This document shows, one piece after another, positions 34,469 through 44,392 of a stretch of DNA of 64,000 nt (position 1 is the first letter of the stretch; each line of letters starts with the position of its first letter). The stretch is taken from positions 45,375-109,374 of the forward strand of contig NZ_BCWR01000009.1 in NCBI RefSeq assembly GCF_001592305.1. Direction: 5' to 3'. The notes beneath the pieces are model-generated. The model did no database searches and was not told the origin of the DNA. It saw only the letters and a list, made by a program, of their open reading frames with translations. The translations under genes were made by a program, and so were the position numbers. Source of the stretch: Hydrogenophaga taeniospiralis CCUG 15921 (GTDB lineage Bacteria > Pseudomonadota > Gammaproteobacteria > Burkholderiales > Burkholderiaceae_C).

Positions 34469-36289
34469 TCAGTTGGGGTGTTCGGCGGCGAGTTGTTCGA
34501 GCAGGTGCGCGAAGGCGCGCACGCACAGGTCCATGTCGTCGCTGGTGGTGGATTCGAGTGGGTTGTGGCTGATGCCGCTGTTCTGCCCGCGCACGAACAG
34601 CATGGCCTGCGGCATCACTTCGTGCAGCTTCATGGCGTCGTGGCCGGCGCCGCTGGACAAAAGGTGCAGTGGCACGCCCAACGCGGCCACGGCGGCCTCC
34701 CAGCGTGCCTGCCAGGCGGGGGCGCTGGGCGCGGCGGCGGCGCGCATGGTTTCCTCCAGCGTGTGGCGGACACCGCGGCGCTCGCAGATCTCGGCGAGTT
34801 TCGCCAGCACGTCCTGCGCCAGCGCGTCGCGCTGCGCATCGCTGGGCGCGCGCAGGTCCAGGCTGAAGCTGCAGCGGCCGGGCACCACGTTGATGGAGCC
34901 GTTGGGCACCAGCAGCATGCCGATGGTGGCGACCGAGTCGCCGTCGGCGGCGGCGCGCTGCTCGGCGTAGAGCGCGAGTTCGGCCACGGCGCAGGCCGCA
35001 TCGCGGCGGCGGTCCATGGGCGTGGTGCCGGCGTGGCTGGCCATGCCGATCACTTCGCCCAGGTAGCGCACGCTGGCGTTGATGGAAGTGACGATGCCCA
35101 GCGGCAGGTCGAGTTCGCACAGCACCGGGCCCTGTTCGATGTGCACTTCGACGAAGCCCAGGTACTTGGCCGGGTCGCGCTGCAGCGCGGCGACGGCCTC
35201 CAGCGTGGCGGGCAGGCCCGCGTGCTGCATGGCCGCGCGCATGGTGATGCCGTCGGCGTCCTGCTGGTCCAGCCAGGTCGGGTTGACGTGGCCGGTGAGC
35301 GCGCCCGAGCCGAGAAAGGTGGCCTTGTAGCGCTGGCCTTCTTCTTCGGCAAAGCCCACCACCTCGATGGCGAAGGGCAGCCTGCGCCTTTCGGTGTGCA
35401 GCTGCTGCACACAGGCCATGGGGACGAAGATGCCGAGGCGGCCGTCGTACTTTCCGCCGTTGCGCACGGTGTCGTAGTGGCTGCCCGTGAGCAGGGTCTT
35501 GGCTCCCTCTCCCGCTGGCGGGAGAGGGTTGGGGTGAGGGCCAGCGTGGTACACGCCAACGACGTTGCCCACCGCATCGATGTGCGCCTCGTCGAATCCG
35601 ATGGCCAGCATCTGCCGCTGCAACTGCGCCGCACACGCCCGGTGTGCCTCCGTCAGGTAGGTCACGGTGAGCTGGCCGAGTTCGGCGTAGCCCGGGTCGG
35701 TGTGGCGCGCCAGGTCCTCGTGCCAGTCCCAGACCGCGTTGCCCAAGGTTGGCTCGAAGCCGAACTTGTCGTTCAGCCGGATCTCGGCGATGCGGTGGAT
35801 GTTGCGCAGGCATTCGGCGCGCTCGAAGTCCACCGGGTGGTGCAGGCGGCGCTCGAAGGTGGCGATGATCTGTGCCTTGGTGAGGCCTGTGCCGCGTGGT
35901 CCGCGCACCGCCAGGATGAACGGGAAGCCGAACTTGTTGTTGTAGTCGGCGTTGAGCCGCTGGATGTGGGCAAACTCTTCGGGCGTGCAGTGCGTCAGGC
36001 CGGCCTTGGTCTGCTCGTGGGTCGACTCGGCGGTGAGCGACTGGCTCACCATCGCCTTGCCGGCGAGTTCGGGGTGGGCGCGGATCAGCGCGAGTTGTGG
36101 CTCCACGCCGGCGGCGTCCAGCACGCGCACCATGGTGTGTTTGAGCGCGGCCAATGACGCGAAGGGGCGGTGCTCCAACGCCTGCTCGGCGATCCAGGGG
36201 GAATGCTCGTACAGGCCGTCGAGCATCTGCGCGGCTTCGGGCAGCGGCGCGGTGTTGAGCTGGTCCAGCGTGATCGGCATGGTGGTCAT
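34469..36289 (-). CDS. Fused OHCU decarboxylase and allantoate amidohydrolase (UraD-AllC)
   Basis: 606 residues. Residues 1-165 are UraD (ALIRAHPELAGKA with the catalytic His, LNADYNNKFGFPFILAVRG), which turns OHCU into S-allantoin. From about 175 the protein is an M20 Zn amidohydrolase of the AllC type (GSHYDTVRNGGKYDGRLGI, FAEEEGQRYKATFLGS, SGAGHDAM) that hydrolyses allantoate. The steps flank allantoinase PuuE, encoded immediately upstream. A short stretch PHPNPLPPAGEG (about 251-262) inside the amidohydrolase is encoded by an inverted repeat common between genes. Confidence 0.9.
   Translation of the reverse strand: MTTMPITLDQLNTAPLPEAAQMLDGLYEHSPWIAEQALEHRPFASLAALKHTMVRVLDAAGVEPQLALIRAHPELAGKAMVSQSLTAESTHEQTKAGLTHCTPEEFAHIQRLNADYNNKFGFPFILAVRGPRGTGLTKAQIIATFERRLHHPVDFERAECLRNIHRIAEIRLNDKFGFEPTLGNAVWDWHEDLARHTDPGYAELGQLTVTYLTEAHRACAAQLQRQMLAIGFDEAHIDAVGNVVGVYHAGPHPNPLPPAGEGAKTLLTGSHYDTVRNGGKYDGRLGIFVPMACVQQLHTERRRLPFAIEVVGFAEEEGQRYKATFLGSGALTGHVNPTWLDQQDADGITMRAAMQHAGLPATLEAVAALQRDPAKYLGFVEVHIEQGPVLCELDLPLGIVTSINASVRYLGEVIGMASHAGTTPMDRRRDAACAVAELALYAEQRAAADGDSVATIGMLLVPNGSINVVPGRCSFSLDLRAPSDAQRDALAQDVLAKLAEICERRGVRHTLEETMRAAAAPSAPAWQARWEAAVAALGVPLHLLSSGAGHDAMKLHEVMPQAMLFVRGQNSGISHNPLESTTSDDMDLCVRAFAHLLEQLAAEHPN
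35503..35541 (-). repeat. Palindromic repeat R3 read in frame inside uraD-allC
   Basis: CCCTCTCCCGC, two bases, then GCGGGAGAGGG, followed by TTGGGGTGAGGG. This well-known type of intergenic palindrome encodes PHPNPLPPAGEG here. Confidence 0.9.
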
Positions 36290-36290
36290 C

Positions 36291-37241
36291 TCAAACGGTC
36301 ACGGGGTGCGTGGCCTTCCAGTGCCGCGCAATGTCCAGCCGCCGCGCCACCCACACCTTGTCGTGCGACTGGATGTGGTCCAGGAAACGCTGCAGCGCGG
36401 TGATGCGGCCCGGGCGGCCGAGCAGGCGGCAGTGCATGCCGATGCTCATCATCTTCGGGCGGTCCAGACCGTCCGGGTCGCCTTCGGCGTACAGCGCGTC
36501 AAACGTGTCCTTCATGTACTGGAAGAACGGGTCGGCGTGTGAATAGCCCTGGGGCAGGGCGAAGCGCATGTCGTTGCAGTCCAGCGTGTAGGGCACGATG
36601 AGCTGGTGCGCGTCGCTGCCATCGGTTTTCTTCACCTTCATCCAGAATGGCAGGTCGTCGCCGTAGTAATCGCTGTCGTACTCGAAGCCGCCGAAGTCGG
36701 CCACCAGGCGGCGCGTGTTCGGGCTGTCGCGGCCGGTGTACCAGCCCAGCGGGCGCTCGCCCGTGAGGCGCTCGATGATCGCCATGGCTTCGGCCATGTG
36801 GGCGCGCTCGGTGGCCTCGTCGATGGCCTGGTAGTGGATCCATTTCAGACCGTGGCAGGCGATGTCGTACCCGAGCTGCTGGAACGCCGCGGTCAGCTCG
36901 GGGTGTTTCTCCAGCGCGGTCGCCACGCCAAACACCGTGAGCGGCAGGCCGCGCTTCTCGAACTCGCGCAGCAGTCGCCACACGCCGGCCCGCGAACCAT
37001 ATTCGTAGATGCCTTCCATGCTGATGTGGCGGTCCGGAAACGACGCCGGGTTGAACATTTCCGAGAGGAACTGCTCCGAACCCGCGTCGCCATGCAGCAC
37101 CGAGTTTTCACCACCTTCTTCGTAGTTCAGCACGAACTGCACAGCAATGCGCGCACCCCCCGGCCAGCGCGCGTGCGGTACATCACGGCCATAGCCGATG
37201 AGGTCGCGGGGATACGGGGCGGTGGAGTCGTAGACGGTCAT
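36291..37241 (-). CDS. puuE: Allantoinase PuuE, polysaccharide-deacetylase family
   Basis: 316 residues, usual length. YPRDLIGYGRDVPHARWPGGARIAVQ is the family opening; EGGENSVLHGD, the NodB-type GLPLTVFGVATALE and the long ending IGMHCRLLGRPGRITAL are diagnostic. It opens the hydantoin ring of allantoin without needing the usual binuclear metal site of amidohydrolase-type allantoinases. One base separates its stop from the uraD-allC start. Confidence 0.95.
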   Translation of the reverse strand: MTVYDSTAPYPRDLIGYGRDVPHARWPGGARIAVQFVLNYEEGGENSVLHGDAGSEQFLSEMFNPASFPDRHISMEGIYEYGSRAGVWRLLREFEKRGLPLTVFGVATALEKHPELTAAFQQLGYDIACHGLKWIHYQAIDEATERAHMAEAMAIIERLTGERPLGWYTGRDSPNTRRLVADFGGFEYDSDYYGDDLPFWMKVKKTDGSDAHQLIVPYTLDCNDMRFALPQGYSHADPFFQYMKDTFDALYAEGDPDGLDRPKMMSIGMHCRLLGRPGRITALQRFLDHIQSHDKVWVARRLDIARHWKATHPVTV

Positions 37242-37273
37242 GGCAAAAGCAGCGAGAGAGAAGTGTCTTATCC

Positions 37274-37356
37274 GGGAACACCGCGGAACTGGCTTTGCCA
37301 GGCCGCAGGTGTTGCCCCCTTGAGGGGGTCACGGCCCCTTAAGGCCGTGGCGGGGG
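37274..37356 (+). repeat. Dispersed palindromic repeat R1 between puuE and gntR
   Basis: Copy with GAACACCGCGGAACTGGC at its start and a clear hairpin CACGGCC / GGCCGTG (37330-37349). It lies inside the presumed gntR-puuE transcript. Confidence 0.8.
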
Positions 37357-37376
37357 TGGGTCATCTTTGGGGTGGG

Positions 37377-38042
37377 TCATGTCAACGCCAACGACAAATC
37401 GTTGGTCGGCAGCTTGCGGTCGAAGGTCAGGCCTTCTTCCACGTGCAACAGGTGTTCGTTCATCAGGCGCACGGCGGTGTCTTCGTCCTTGGCGGCCAGC
37501 GCCTTGACGATGGCCACATGTTCTTCGTTCGAGTGTTCGGCCGCGTTCGTGCTCTGGTACATAAGGGTGATCAGCGCGCAGCGCGAGATCAGCTCGCGCA
37601 GCAGTTCGGCCAGCACCTGGTTGCCCATGAGCTCGGCCATGCGCACGTGGAAGTCGCGCAGCAGCTCGGTGCGGCCGGTCACGTCCTGCTGGTCAATCGC
37701 CTGCTTTTCCTGGGCCAGGTGTTCGCGCAGCGCCTTGATGCGGGCCGGCGTCACCTGCCGCACGAAGGCGCGGGTCATCTCGGCTTCTAGCATGCGGCGC
37801 ACGGCGAACACCTGCCGCGCTTCTTCCACCGAAGGGGTGGCCACGAAGGCGCCGCGCGCGGGTTCCAGGCGGATCAGGCGGTTTTGCGAGAGCTGGAACA
37901 GCGCCTGGCGCACCAGCGTGCGCGAGACCCCGAAATGGTCGGCCAGCTTCTGCTCGGCCAGCTTGGTGCCCGGGTGCAGCCGGTGTTCCACGATGGCCCG
38001 CGTGAGCGACGCGACGATCTGGTGGGTGCTGGAGGTGTCCAT
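37377..38042 (-). CDS. GntR-family (FadR-type) regulator of purine breakdown
   Basis: 221 residues from ATG 38042. The N-terminal winged helix (LAEQKLADHFGVSRTLVRQAL) is GntR-type and the C-terminal FCD ligand domain has the metal-site-like RDFHVRMAELMGN and NEEHVAIVKAL. It is the first gene of the minus-strand puuE operon and divergent from hiuH, with a perfect 16-base palindrome between the two. It is likely a repressor relieved by a urate or allantoin intermediate; ligand and sign are inferred. Confidence 0.92.
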   Translation of the reverse strand: MDTSSTHQIVASLTRAIVEHRLHPGTKLAEQKLADHFGVSRTLVRQALFQLSQNRLIRLEPARGAFVATPSVEEARQVFAVRRMLEAEMTRAFVRQVTPARIKALREHLAQEKQAIDQQDVTGRTELLRDFHVRMAELMGNQVLAELLRELISRCALITLMYQSTNAAEHSNEEHVAIVKALAAKDEDTAVRLMNEHLLHVEEGLTFDRKLPTNDLSLALT

Positions 38043-38068
38043 GCGGGCATCATAGCCAGAAAAGGCAA

Positions 38069-38084
38069 AAAGTGTATACACTTT
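38069..38084. promoter_or_regulatory. GntR operator between gntR and hiuH
   Basis: AAAGTGTATACACTTT, a perfect 16-base palindrome, 26 bases upstream of the gntR start and 28 upstream of the hiuH start. The core TGTATACA recurs at 24027 and 41033. Confidence 0.8.
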
Positions 38085-38112
38085 CAGTCGACTGCTTTTC
38101 AAAGGACGCACC

Positions 38113-38466
38113 ATGGGCTTGAGTACGCACGTTCTGGACACCATGCACGGCTGCCCCGCCGCCGGCATGGCGGTGGAGCTCTACACCACGGACGGCGACT
38201 TCGCCACGCTGGTCAAGCGCTTCGAACTCAACGCCGATGGCCGCAACCCCGACGGCATGCTCTACGACAACGCCAGCCTCAAGGTCGGCACCTACCGCCT
38301 GGTGTTCGACGTGAAGGGCTATTTCGCACGCCGCTGCGTGGCCTTGCCCGAGCCGAACTTCCTCAACCGCGTGTCGATCGATTTCGGCGTGGCCCACCCC
38401 AGCGAGCACTACCACGTGCCGCTGCTGGTGAGCCCGTGGAGCTATTCCACGTATAGGGGCAGTTGA
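38113..38466 (+). CDS. hiuH: 5-Hydroxyisourate hydrolase, transthyretin family
   Basis: 117 residues. The N-terminal STHVLDT, the central YRLVFDVKGYF and the C-terminal YSTYRGS (family signature YRGS) are intact. It hydrolyses 5-hydroxyisourate, the product of PuuD, to OHCU, the substrate of the UraD domain encoded on the other side of the regulator. It has no signal peptide, so it is cytoplasmic. Confidence 0.96.
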   Translation: MGLSTHVLDTMHGCPAAGMAVELYTTDGDFATLVKRFELNADGRNPDGMLYDNASLKVGTYRLVFDVKGYFARRCVALPEPNFLNRVSIDFGVAHPSEHYHVPLLVSPWSYSTYRGS

Positions 38467-38568
38467 GCGCGCATACGATGAGCGGTCACGGCATAGGCCG
38501 CGGCAAGTTTTCGACCACAGGGCGCTTCGGTGGGCGCGCCGAATGAAAGATCAAGGAGGTTTCCCCGA

Positions 38569-39393
38569 ATGAGTCAACCATGCCGCCTGCCCGCGTTCGC
38601 GCTGGGGTGTTTGATGCTGTGCGCTGTGGGCACTGCCGATGCGAAACCGTCGTCTCCCGGCGCACCGGAGGTGGGGGCGGAAGCGGGCGAGTTCCCAGCG
38701 TCGTCGGCCCGCATCGTCTGTCCCTCGGCGCTGCCAGTCGACCCCCGGGATCTGAGGGCGCTGTGCCGTGCGGCGGAGCAGGGAGAGGCGAGGGCGCAAC
38801 ACAATCTGGGGCAGGCCTATTTCTTGGCCGATGGCGTTGTGGACAACAACTTCGAGCAGGCCTATGCCTGGTTCCACAAGGCCGCACTGCAAGGCCTGCC
38901 GCACGCGCAGTTCGCGCTGGCGATCCTGCATCTGGACAACCAAGGGGTGAAGGGCACTTTCCCGGAGGCCATGGCATGGCTGCTCAAGGCGGCACAACAA
39001 GGACACGGGCATGCGCAATACCTGTTGGGGTTGTCCTATGTCCATGGCAGGCCGGGAACAGAGAAAGACCTGTCGCAGACCGAACGCTGGCTGACGCGGT
39101 CGGCCGAGAACGGCCACGTGCTCGCGCAAGAGGTGCTTTGGAACCTGCGCATCAAGGGCCTGCTGCCCAGCGCGAACGGGGCTGTAACTTCGGTCACCAA
39201 CTCGACCTCGGTGAGCCCCGGCGCCTGCGCCATCCCGTCGCCGGGGCAGGCGCCCTTCACGCGTTACACCCGGAAGGACCTGGAAGAGGCCCTGGCCATC
39301 AGCGCGGAGCGATATGTCGGCCTGATGGAGGACTGCCTGCGAATCGCCGCCAGCAGCCTGGGGCCGGGTTTTGTGCCCATGGCGCCCCGGTAA
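38569..39393 (+). CDS. Exported Sel1-repeat protein
   Basis: 274 residues from ATG 38569, with AAGGAGG about 10 bases upstream. A signal peptide (1-25, ending TADA) is followed by four Sel1-type repeats (about 65-200), for example AQHNLGQAYFLADGV, AQFALAILHLDNQGV and AQYLLGLSYVHGRPG. The rest shows no known domain. Such proteins act in envelope or signalling scaffolds. It interrupts the purine genes and has no evident link with them. Confidence 0.85.
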   Translation: MSQPCRLPAFALGCLMLCAVGTADAKPSSPGAPEVGAEAGEFPASSARIVCPSALPVDPRDLRALCRAAEQGEARAQHNLGQAYFLADGVVDNNFEQAYAWFHKAALQGLPHAQFALAILHLDNQGVKGTFPEAMAWLLKAAQQGHGHAQYLLGLSYVHGRPGTEKDLSQTERWLTRSAENGHVLAQEVLWNLRIKGLLPSANGAVTSVTNSTSVSPGACAIPSPGQAPFTRYTRKDLEEALAISAERYVGLMEDCLRIAASSLGPGFVPMAPR

Positions 39394-39402
39394 CGGCGGG
39401 GC

Positions 39403-39957
39403 TCAGCGGTCTCGCTGTCCCTCGGTCAGCGTGTCCAGCTGGAAATTCCCGCTCTTGTCCCAGAGCCAGACGTCGGTGTAGACCACGCCGCCCAGGCGCG
39501 CCGGTGCCGGGAAGGGCGCTGCCGCCATCACGGTGCGTTCGATCTCGCGCACCACATCGGGTGCATGCTTGGGCGCGCGCATCCAGTTGAGTTTGCGCAC
39601 CTGGCCGTTGCGGTCCAGGTCCACCTGCAGAACGCCCACTGCATGCATCAAAGGTGGCATCTGGCCTTTGTAGATGCGGTGCCCGTTCTTGCTGTAGATG
39701 TGCTGGGCCCCGTCGCGGCGGTAGTCCCGGGGGCTGACGGCGTTGGACACCGGTGTTGGTTCCGTGGCTGCGGTGGGCGGTGGCAGCGGTGCGGATGGCT
39801 CGGGGGTGGGCGCAGGCGGCACCCGTGCGGCGCACGACGCCAACAAGAGTGCTGTGCAGGTGCCCAGAAGACCCCATGGCCAGCGCCAGGTGGGGGGCAC
39901 TTCGGGCGAAGAAGGTGCATCCTCATGGGAGCGCGGCGCCGGGCGGGTGTTTTTCAT
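39403..39957 (-). CDS. Small lipoprotein with TonB-like C-terminus
   Basis: 184 residues from ATG 39957. A membrane segment ends in the lipobox LLLASC (about 41-46), followed by a Pro-rich linker. The C-terminal 90 residues (VGVLQVDLDRNGQVRKLNWMRAPKHAPDVV, FPAPARLGG) look like a TonB-type/energy-transducer C-terminal fold. It converges with the Sel1 gene, with 9 bases between the stops. Function unknown. Confidence 0.7.
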   Translation of the reverse strand: MKNTRPAPRSHEDAPSSPEVPPTWRWPWGLLGTCTALLLASCAARVPPAPTPEPSAPLPPPTAATEPTPVSNAVSPRDYRRDGAQHIYSKNGHRIYKGQMPPLMHAVGVLQVDLDRNGQVRKLNWMRAPKHAPDVVREIERTVMAAAPFPAPARLGGVVYTDVWLWDKSGNFQLDTLTEGQRDR

Positions 39958-40153
39958 GGTTTGCGAGTCCCTCGAACGGTGTGAATCGGGTGGCGCGCCG
40001 TGGTCAAGAGGAGGGCTTCCAACCGGCGCCATATGGGTTGGCCCATGAAGTCTATGGCGGTTTGGCGGGTGGTATCGGGCGATGAGCCGGGGATACTCGG
40101 TCCTGTTCACCGCGTTTACGTTTCTGCACATATTTTAGGCAAACACACCACAA

Positions 40154-40984
40154 ATGCCCAGCGAATTGAACCACTGCCTGCAGCGCCTGCAGACCGAGCC
40201 GGCCGTGCTGGTCACGGTGGCGCAGGCCCGCGGATCGGTGCCGCGCGAGAGCGGCGCCTGGATGGCCGTGTTTGCCAGCGGCATGGTGGGCACCATCGGT
40301 GGCGGGCACCTGGAGTGGGACGCGCTGCGGCAGGCGCGGGCCCACCTGAACGCCCCACCGGGCGCGCCGCCAGCGCCCTGGGAGCAGAGCGTGGCGCTGG
40401 GGCCAAGCCTTGGCCAGTGCTGCGGCGGCGTGCTGCGGCTGCGCTTTGAGCCGGTGACGGTGGCCGACACGGAGCGCCTGCGCCAGACGCTCGCGCAAGC
40501 CCTGGCGCCGGTGGCCCTGTTCGGCGGTGGCCATGTGGGGCATGCCCTCGTGCAGGCGCTGGCGCCCCTGCCGTTCGATGTGCTCTGGGTGGACAGCCGC
40601 GACGGTGTTTTCCCCGCCGAGCTGCCCGGTGACGTGCGCGCCGAACATTCCGACCCGGTGCAGGCCGCTGTGCACGATCTGGCGCCGGGCTCGCGTGTGC
40701 TGATCATGAGCTTTTCGCACGCCGAAGACCTGGACATCGTGGCGGCCTGCTTGCAGCGCCAGCGCGATCAGGCCGACCTGCCGTTCGTGGGCCTGATCGG
40801 CAGCCGCACCAAATGGGCGACCTTCCGCCACCGCCTGGAGGCGCGCGGTTTCAGCGCCGACGAGCTGGCCCACATCACCTGCCCCATTGGCCTGCCGGGC
40901 ATCACGGGCAAGGCACCCGCTGTGATCGCTGCTTCGGTGGTGGCGCAGTTGTTGCTTCTGGAGCACGCCGGCGCGGACCGCTGA
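40154..40984 (+). CDS. xdhC: XdhC, xanthine dehydrogenase maturation protein
   Basis: 276 residues. The N-terminal part (ARGSVPRESGAWMAVF, GTIGGGHLEW, LGQCCGGVLRL with the Cys pair) and the Rossmann-type C-terminal (VALFGGGHVGHALVQAL, LIGSRTKWATFRHRL) are typical. XdhC delivers sulfurated molybdenum cofactor to xanthine dehydrogenase, which supplies urate. xdhA and xdhB are not in the window. Confidence 0.95.
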   Translation: MPSELNHCLQRLQTEPAVLVTVAQARGSVPRESGAWMAVFASGMVGTIGGGHLEWDALRQARAHLNAPPGAPPAPWEQSVALGPSLGQCCGGVLRLRFEPVTVADTERLRQTLAQALAPVALFGGGHVGHALVQALAPLPFDVLWVDSRDGVFPAELPGDVRAEHSDPVQAAVHDLAPGSRVLIMSFSHAEDLDIVAACLQRQRDQADLPFVGLIGSRTKWATFRHRLEARGFSADELAHITCPIGLPGITGKAPAVIAASVVAQLLLLEHAGADR

Positions 40985-41026
40985 AGGCGCCGGAGATGCC
41001 GGGTTTGGGTCGGTTGGAATGTCTTC

Positions 41027-41045
41027 AAAAACTGTATACACTTTT
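41027..41045. promoter_or_regulatory. GntR operator upstream of puuD
   Basis: AAACTGTATACACTTTT, one mismatch from the 16-base palindrome at 38069. It lies between xdhC and puuD, about 135 bases before the puuD start; no other signal was recognised in the rest of this 194-base spacer. Confidence 0.7.
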
Positions 41046-41178
41046 GGCTGACCGGTCGCAGCGGAGCAGGGTGTCCATCCCCAGGTGGGCGTTCAAACGC
41101 GGCCCTCAGTCGGCTCAGAGCGCCCGCGGTGGTGAGTCGCAAACCCAGACGGCCCGTCCGTCGTCGTGTTGAGGTGCC

Positions 41179-42375
41179 ATGGAAACTTACCTGCTCGATT
41201 GGGCCAACCTGTTGTTGCGCTGGCTGCACGTGATCGTCGCCATCGCCTGGATCGGCTCTTCGTTCTATTTCGTCTTTCTCGACAGCAGCCTCACCCCGCC
41301 CGAAGACGAGCAACTGAAGAAAGACGGCGTCAGCGGCGAGCTCTGGGCGGTGCACGGCGGTGGCTTTTACCACCCGGTGAAGTTCGCGGGCGCGCCGCCG
41401 AAGCTGCCCGAGCACCTGCACTGGTTCTATTGGGAAAGCTATTCCACCTGGCTCTCGGGCTTTGCGCTGTTCCTCATTTCGTACTTGTGGAGCCCCAGCG
41501 TCTACCTGATCGACCCCAACGTCATGCACTGGAGCCCGGCCGGCGCCATCGCCGCGGCGCTGGCCTTCCTGGTGGTGTTCTGGTTCGCCTACGACGCCAT
41601 CTGCCGAACGCTGGGACAGACGCAGAACGGCGACGCCAAGGTGGGGGCGCTGGTGCTGGTGCTGGTGTGTATCGGCGCCTATGCAGCCACGCAGATGTTC
41701 GCCGGCCGTGCCGCCTTCCTGCTCATGGGCGCCATGCTCGCCACCGCGATGAGCGCCAACGTGTTCTTCTGGATCATCCCCGGCCAGCGCACCGTGGTGG
41801 CCGACATGAAGGCAGGGCGCCCGATCGACCCGGTCCACGGCCAGCGCGGCAAGCAACGCAGCGTGCACAACACCTACTTCACGCTGCCGGTGCTGTTCGC
41901 CATGCTGAGCAACCACTACAGCTTCACCTATGCCCACCCGCAGAACTGGCTGATCCTGATCGGCATGATGTTCGCGGGCGCCGCCATCCGCCAGTTCTTC
42001 GTCATGCGCCACGGCCACAAGCTCGGGCGCAACCCGCACCCCTGGCCCTATGCCGCCGTGGGGGTGTTGGTGTTGCTCGCGCTCATCGTCTGGCTCAAGC
42101 CCGCGCCGGTGGTGGCGGTGGCCGGACCCGCCACTGTGAGCTATGCGCAGCTCCAGCCGGTGATCGCGCAGCGCTGTGTGATGTGCCACGGCGAGGCGCT
42201 GCAGTCCAAGGGGGTGCGCCTGGACTCGGAACAGAGCCTGAAGCAACACGCACAGATGGTCTACCAGCAGGTGGTGGTGATGAAGGCCATGCCCATGAAC
42301 AACGCCACGGGTCTGACCGAAGACGAGAGGGCCCTGTTCGCCCAGTGGTTCAAGGCCGGCGCGCCGCTGAACTGA
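41179..42375 (+). CDS. puuD: Urate hydroxylase PuuD, membrane protein with cytochrome c domain
   Basis: 398 residues. Eight or nine membrane helices with family motifs LLLRWLHVIVAIAWIGSSFYF, VHGGGFYHPVKF, FWIIPGQRTVV and SVHNTYFTLPVLFAM, then a C-terminal c-type cytochrome with haem motif CVMCH (333-337) and a Met-rich KAMPMNN. It oxidises urate to 5-hydroxyisourate and passes electrons to the respiratory chain, replacing soluble uricase. Preceded by a GntR-type operator. Confidence 0.95.
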   Translation: METYLLDWANLLLRWLHVIVAIAWIGSSFYFVFLDSSLTPPEDEQLKKDGVSGELWAVHGGGFYHPVKFAGAPPKLPEHLHWFYWESYSTWLSGFALFLISYLWSPSVYLIDPNVMHWSPAGAIAAALAFLVVFWFAYDAICRTLGQTQNGDAKVGALVLVLVCIGAYAATQMFAGRAAFLLMGAMLATAMSANVFFWIIPGQRTVVADMKAGRPIDPVHGQRGKQRSVHNTYFTLPVLFAMLSNHYSFTYAHPQNWLILIGMMFAGAAIRQFFVMRHGHKLGRNPHPWPYAAVGVLVLLALIVWLKPAPVVAVAGPATVSYAQLQPVIAQRCVMCHGEALQSKGVRLDSEQSLKQHAQMVYQQVVVMKAMPMNNATGLTEDERALFAQWFKAGAPLN

Positions 42376-42377
42376 GC

Positions 42378-43211
42378 TCAGTCGCAGCTGAAGCGGAACC
42401 GGTCGTCCAGCGCCGGCGGCAGCACCAGCGTGCGAAGGCCTGCGGCCCGGGAGGCCTGGCACAGCCGCTCCCGGTCGGCGGCGTCGTTGCGCCACCGGCT
42501 GAGGTACTCGGCGTTGAACACCGGCTTGCCGGCGCTGACGAACACGGCATAGCCGCCGCACTCGTTGTACTCGTGACACTGCTCGTTGACGGCAAAGTCG
42601 AAGTCCGGCGCCAGGGCCGCCAGTTGATCGACATCGTTCTTCAGGCCGACCGCGAGGCCCAGGGCATGGGCCTCGCGGGCCAGGAAACGGTTGTAGTCGA
42701 GTTGCGTGGCGGCATCCAGCGCGAACCCCGAACCGTTGGTGTAGGCGTCCATGTTGTCGGGTTCCACCCCGTCGCACCCCTTGGAGGCGGCCAGTTCCAG
42801 CCGGGATTTCATGATCGCGCGCACGTTGGCTGAACGGGTGTCCAGCCAGCGCTCGCCCGCCCAGCCGTCCAGCGGGCGGCCCATGTCGGCCGCACCGAAC
42901 CGCGAAAAATCGGGTCGCCAGTTTTCGGAGCTGCCTGCCGAGAAGTAGCACACCACACGCTTGCCCTGGGACTTGAGCTGGTTCAACGTGGAGGCCGGCG
43001 CATCGAAAAGATCGATGTCGTACACCTTGGCCGAGTAGCTCGTGTTGATGGTCCCGGACAGCTGCCATTGCCAGGTGTCCGAAACCGCCGGGGACCAGCG
43101 GGACGAGGTCCCTTCACGGTCACCACCGCCACATCCGCCCACGAGCAGTGCGGTGGTGGCCAGCGCCAGCGCGAAGACAAAACGGCCTGGGGAGAGCGTG
43201 GAACGGGGCAT
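42378..43211 (-). CDS. GH114-like (endo-alpha-1,4-polygalactosaminidase family) lipoprotein
   Basis: 277 residues from ATG 43211, preceded by AGGAG at 7 bases. A signal with lipobox LVGGC puts it in the envelope. The TIM-barrel region has WQWQLSGTINTSY, KVYDIDLFDAP, VVCYFSAGSSENWRPD and CDGVEPDNMDAY, which are the marks of the GH114/TM1410 family with acidic candidates in the VEPDN motif. Its sugar target is unknown. Convergent with puuD, only 2 bases between the stops. Confidence 0.85.
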   Translation of the reverse strand: MPRSTLSPGRFVFALALATTALLVGGCGGGDREGTSSRWSPAVSDTWQWQLSGTINTSYSAKVYDIDLFDAPASTLNQLKSQGKRVVCYFSAGSSENWRPDFSRFGAADMGRPLDGWAGERWLDTRSANVRAIMKSRLELAASKGCDGVEPDNMDAYTNGSGFALDAATQLDYNRFLAREAHALGLAVGLKNDVDQLAALAPDFDFAVNEQCHEYNECGGYAVFVSAGKPVFNAEYLSRWRNDAADRERLCQASRAAGLRTLVLPPALDDRFRFSCD

Positions 43212-43280
43212 TTGGGGCTCCTGTGACGAGTGAGGGCTTTCGTGCATTAACCTAGCCATTTTCAACGGATGGGAGACCTC

Positions 43281-44387
<1,107 letters not shown>

Positions 44388-44392
44388 AGAGC

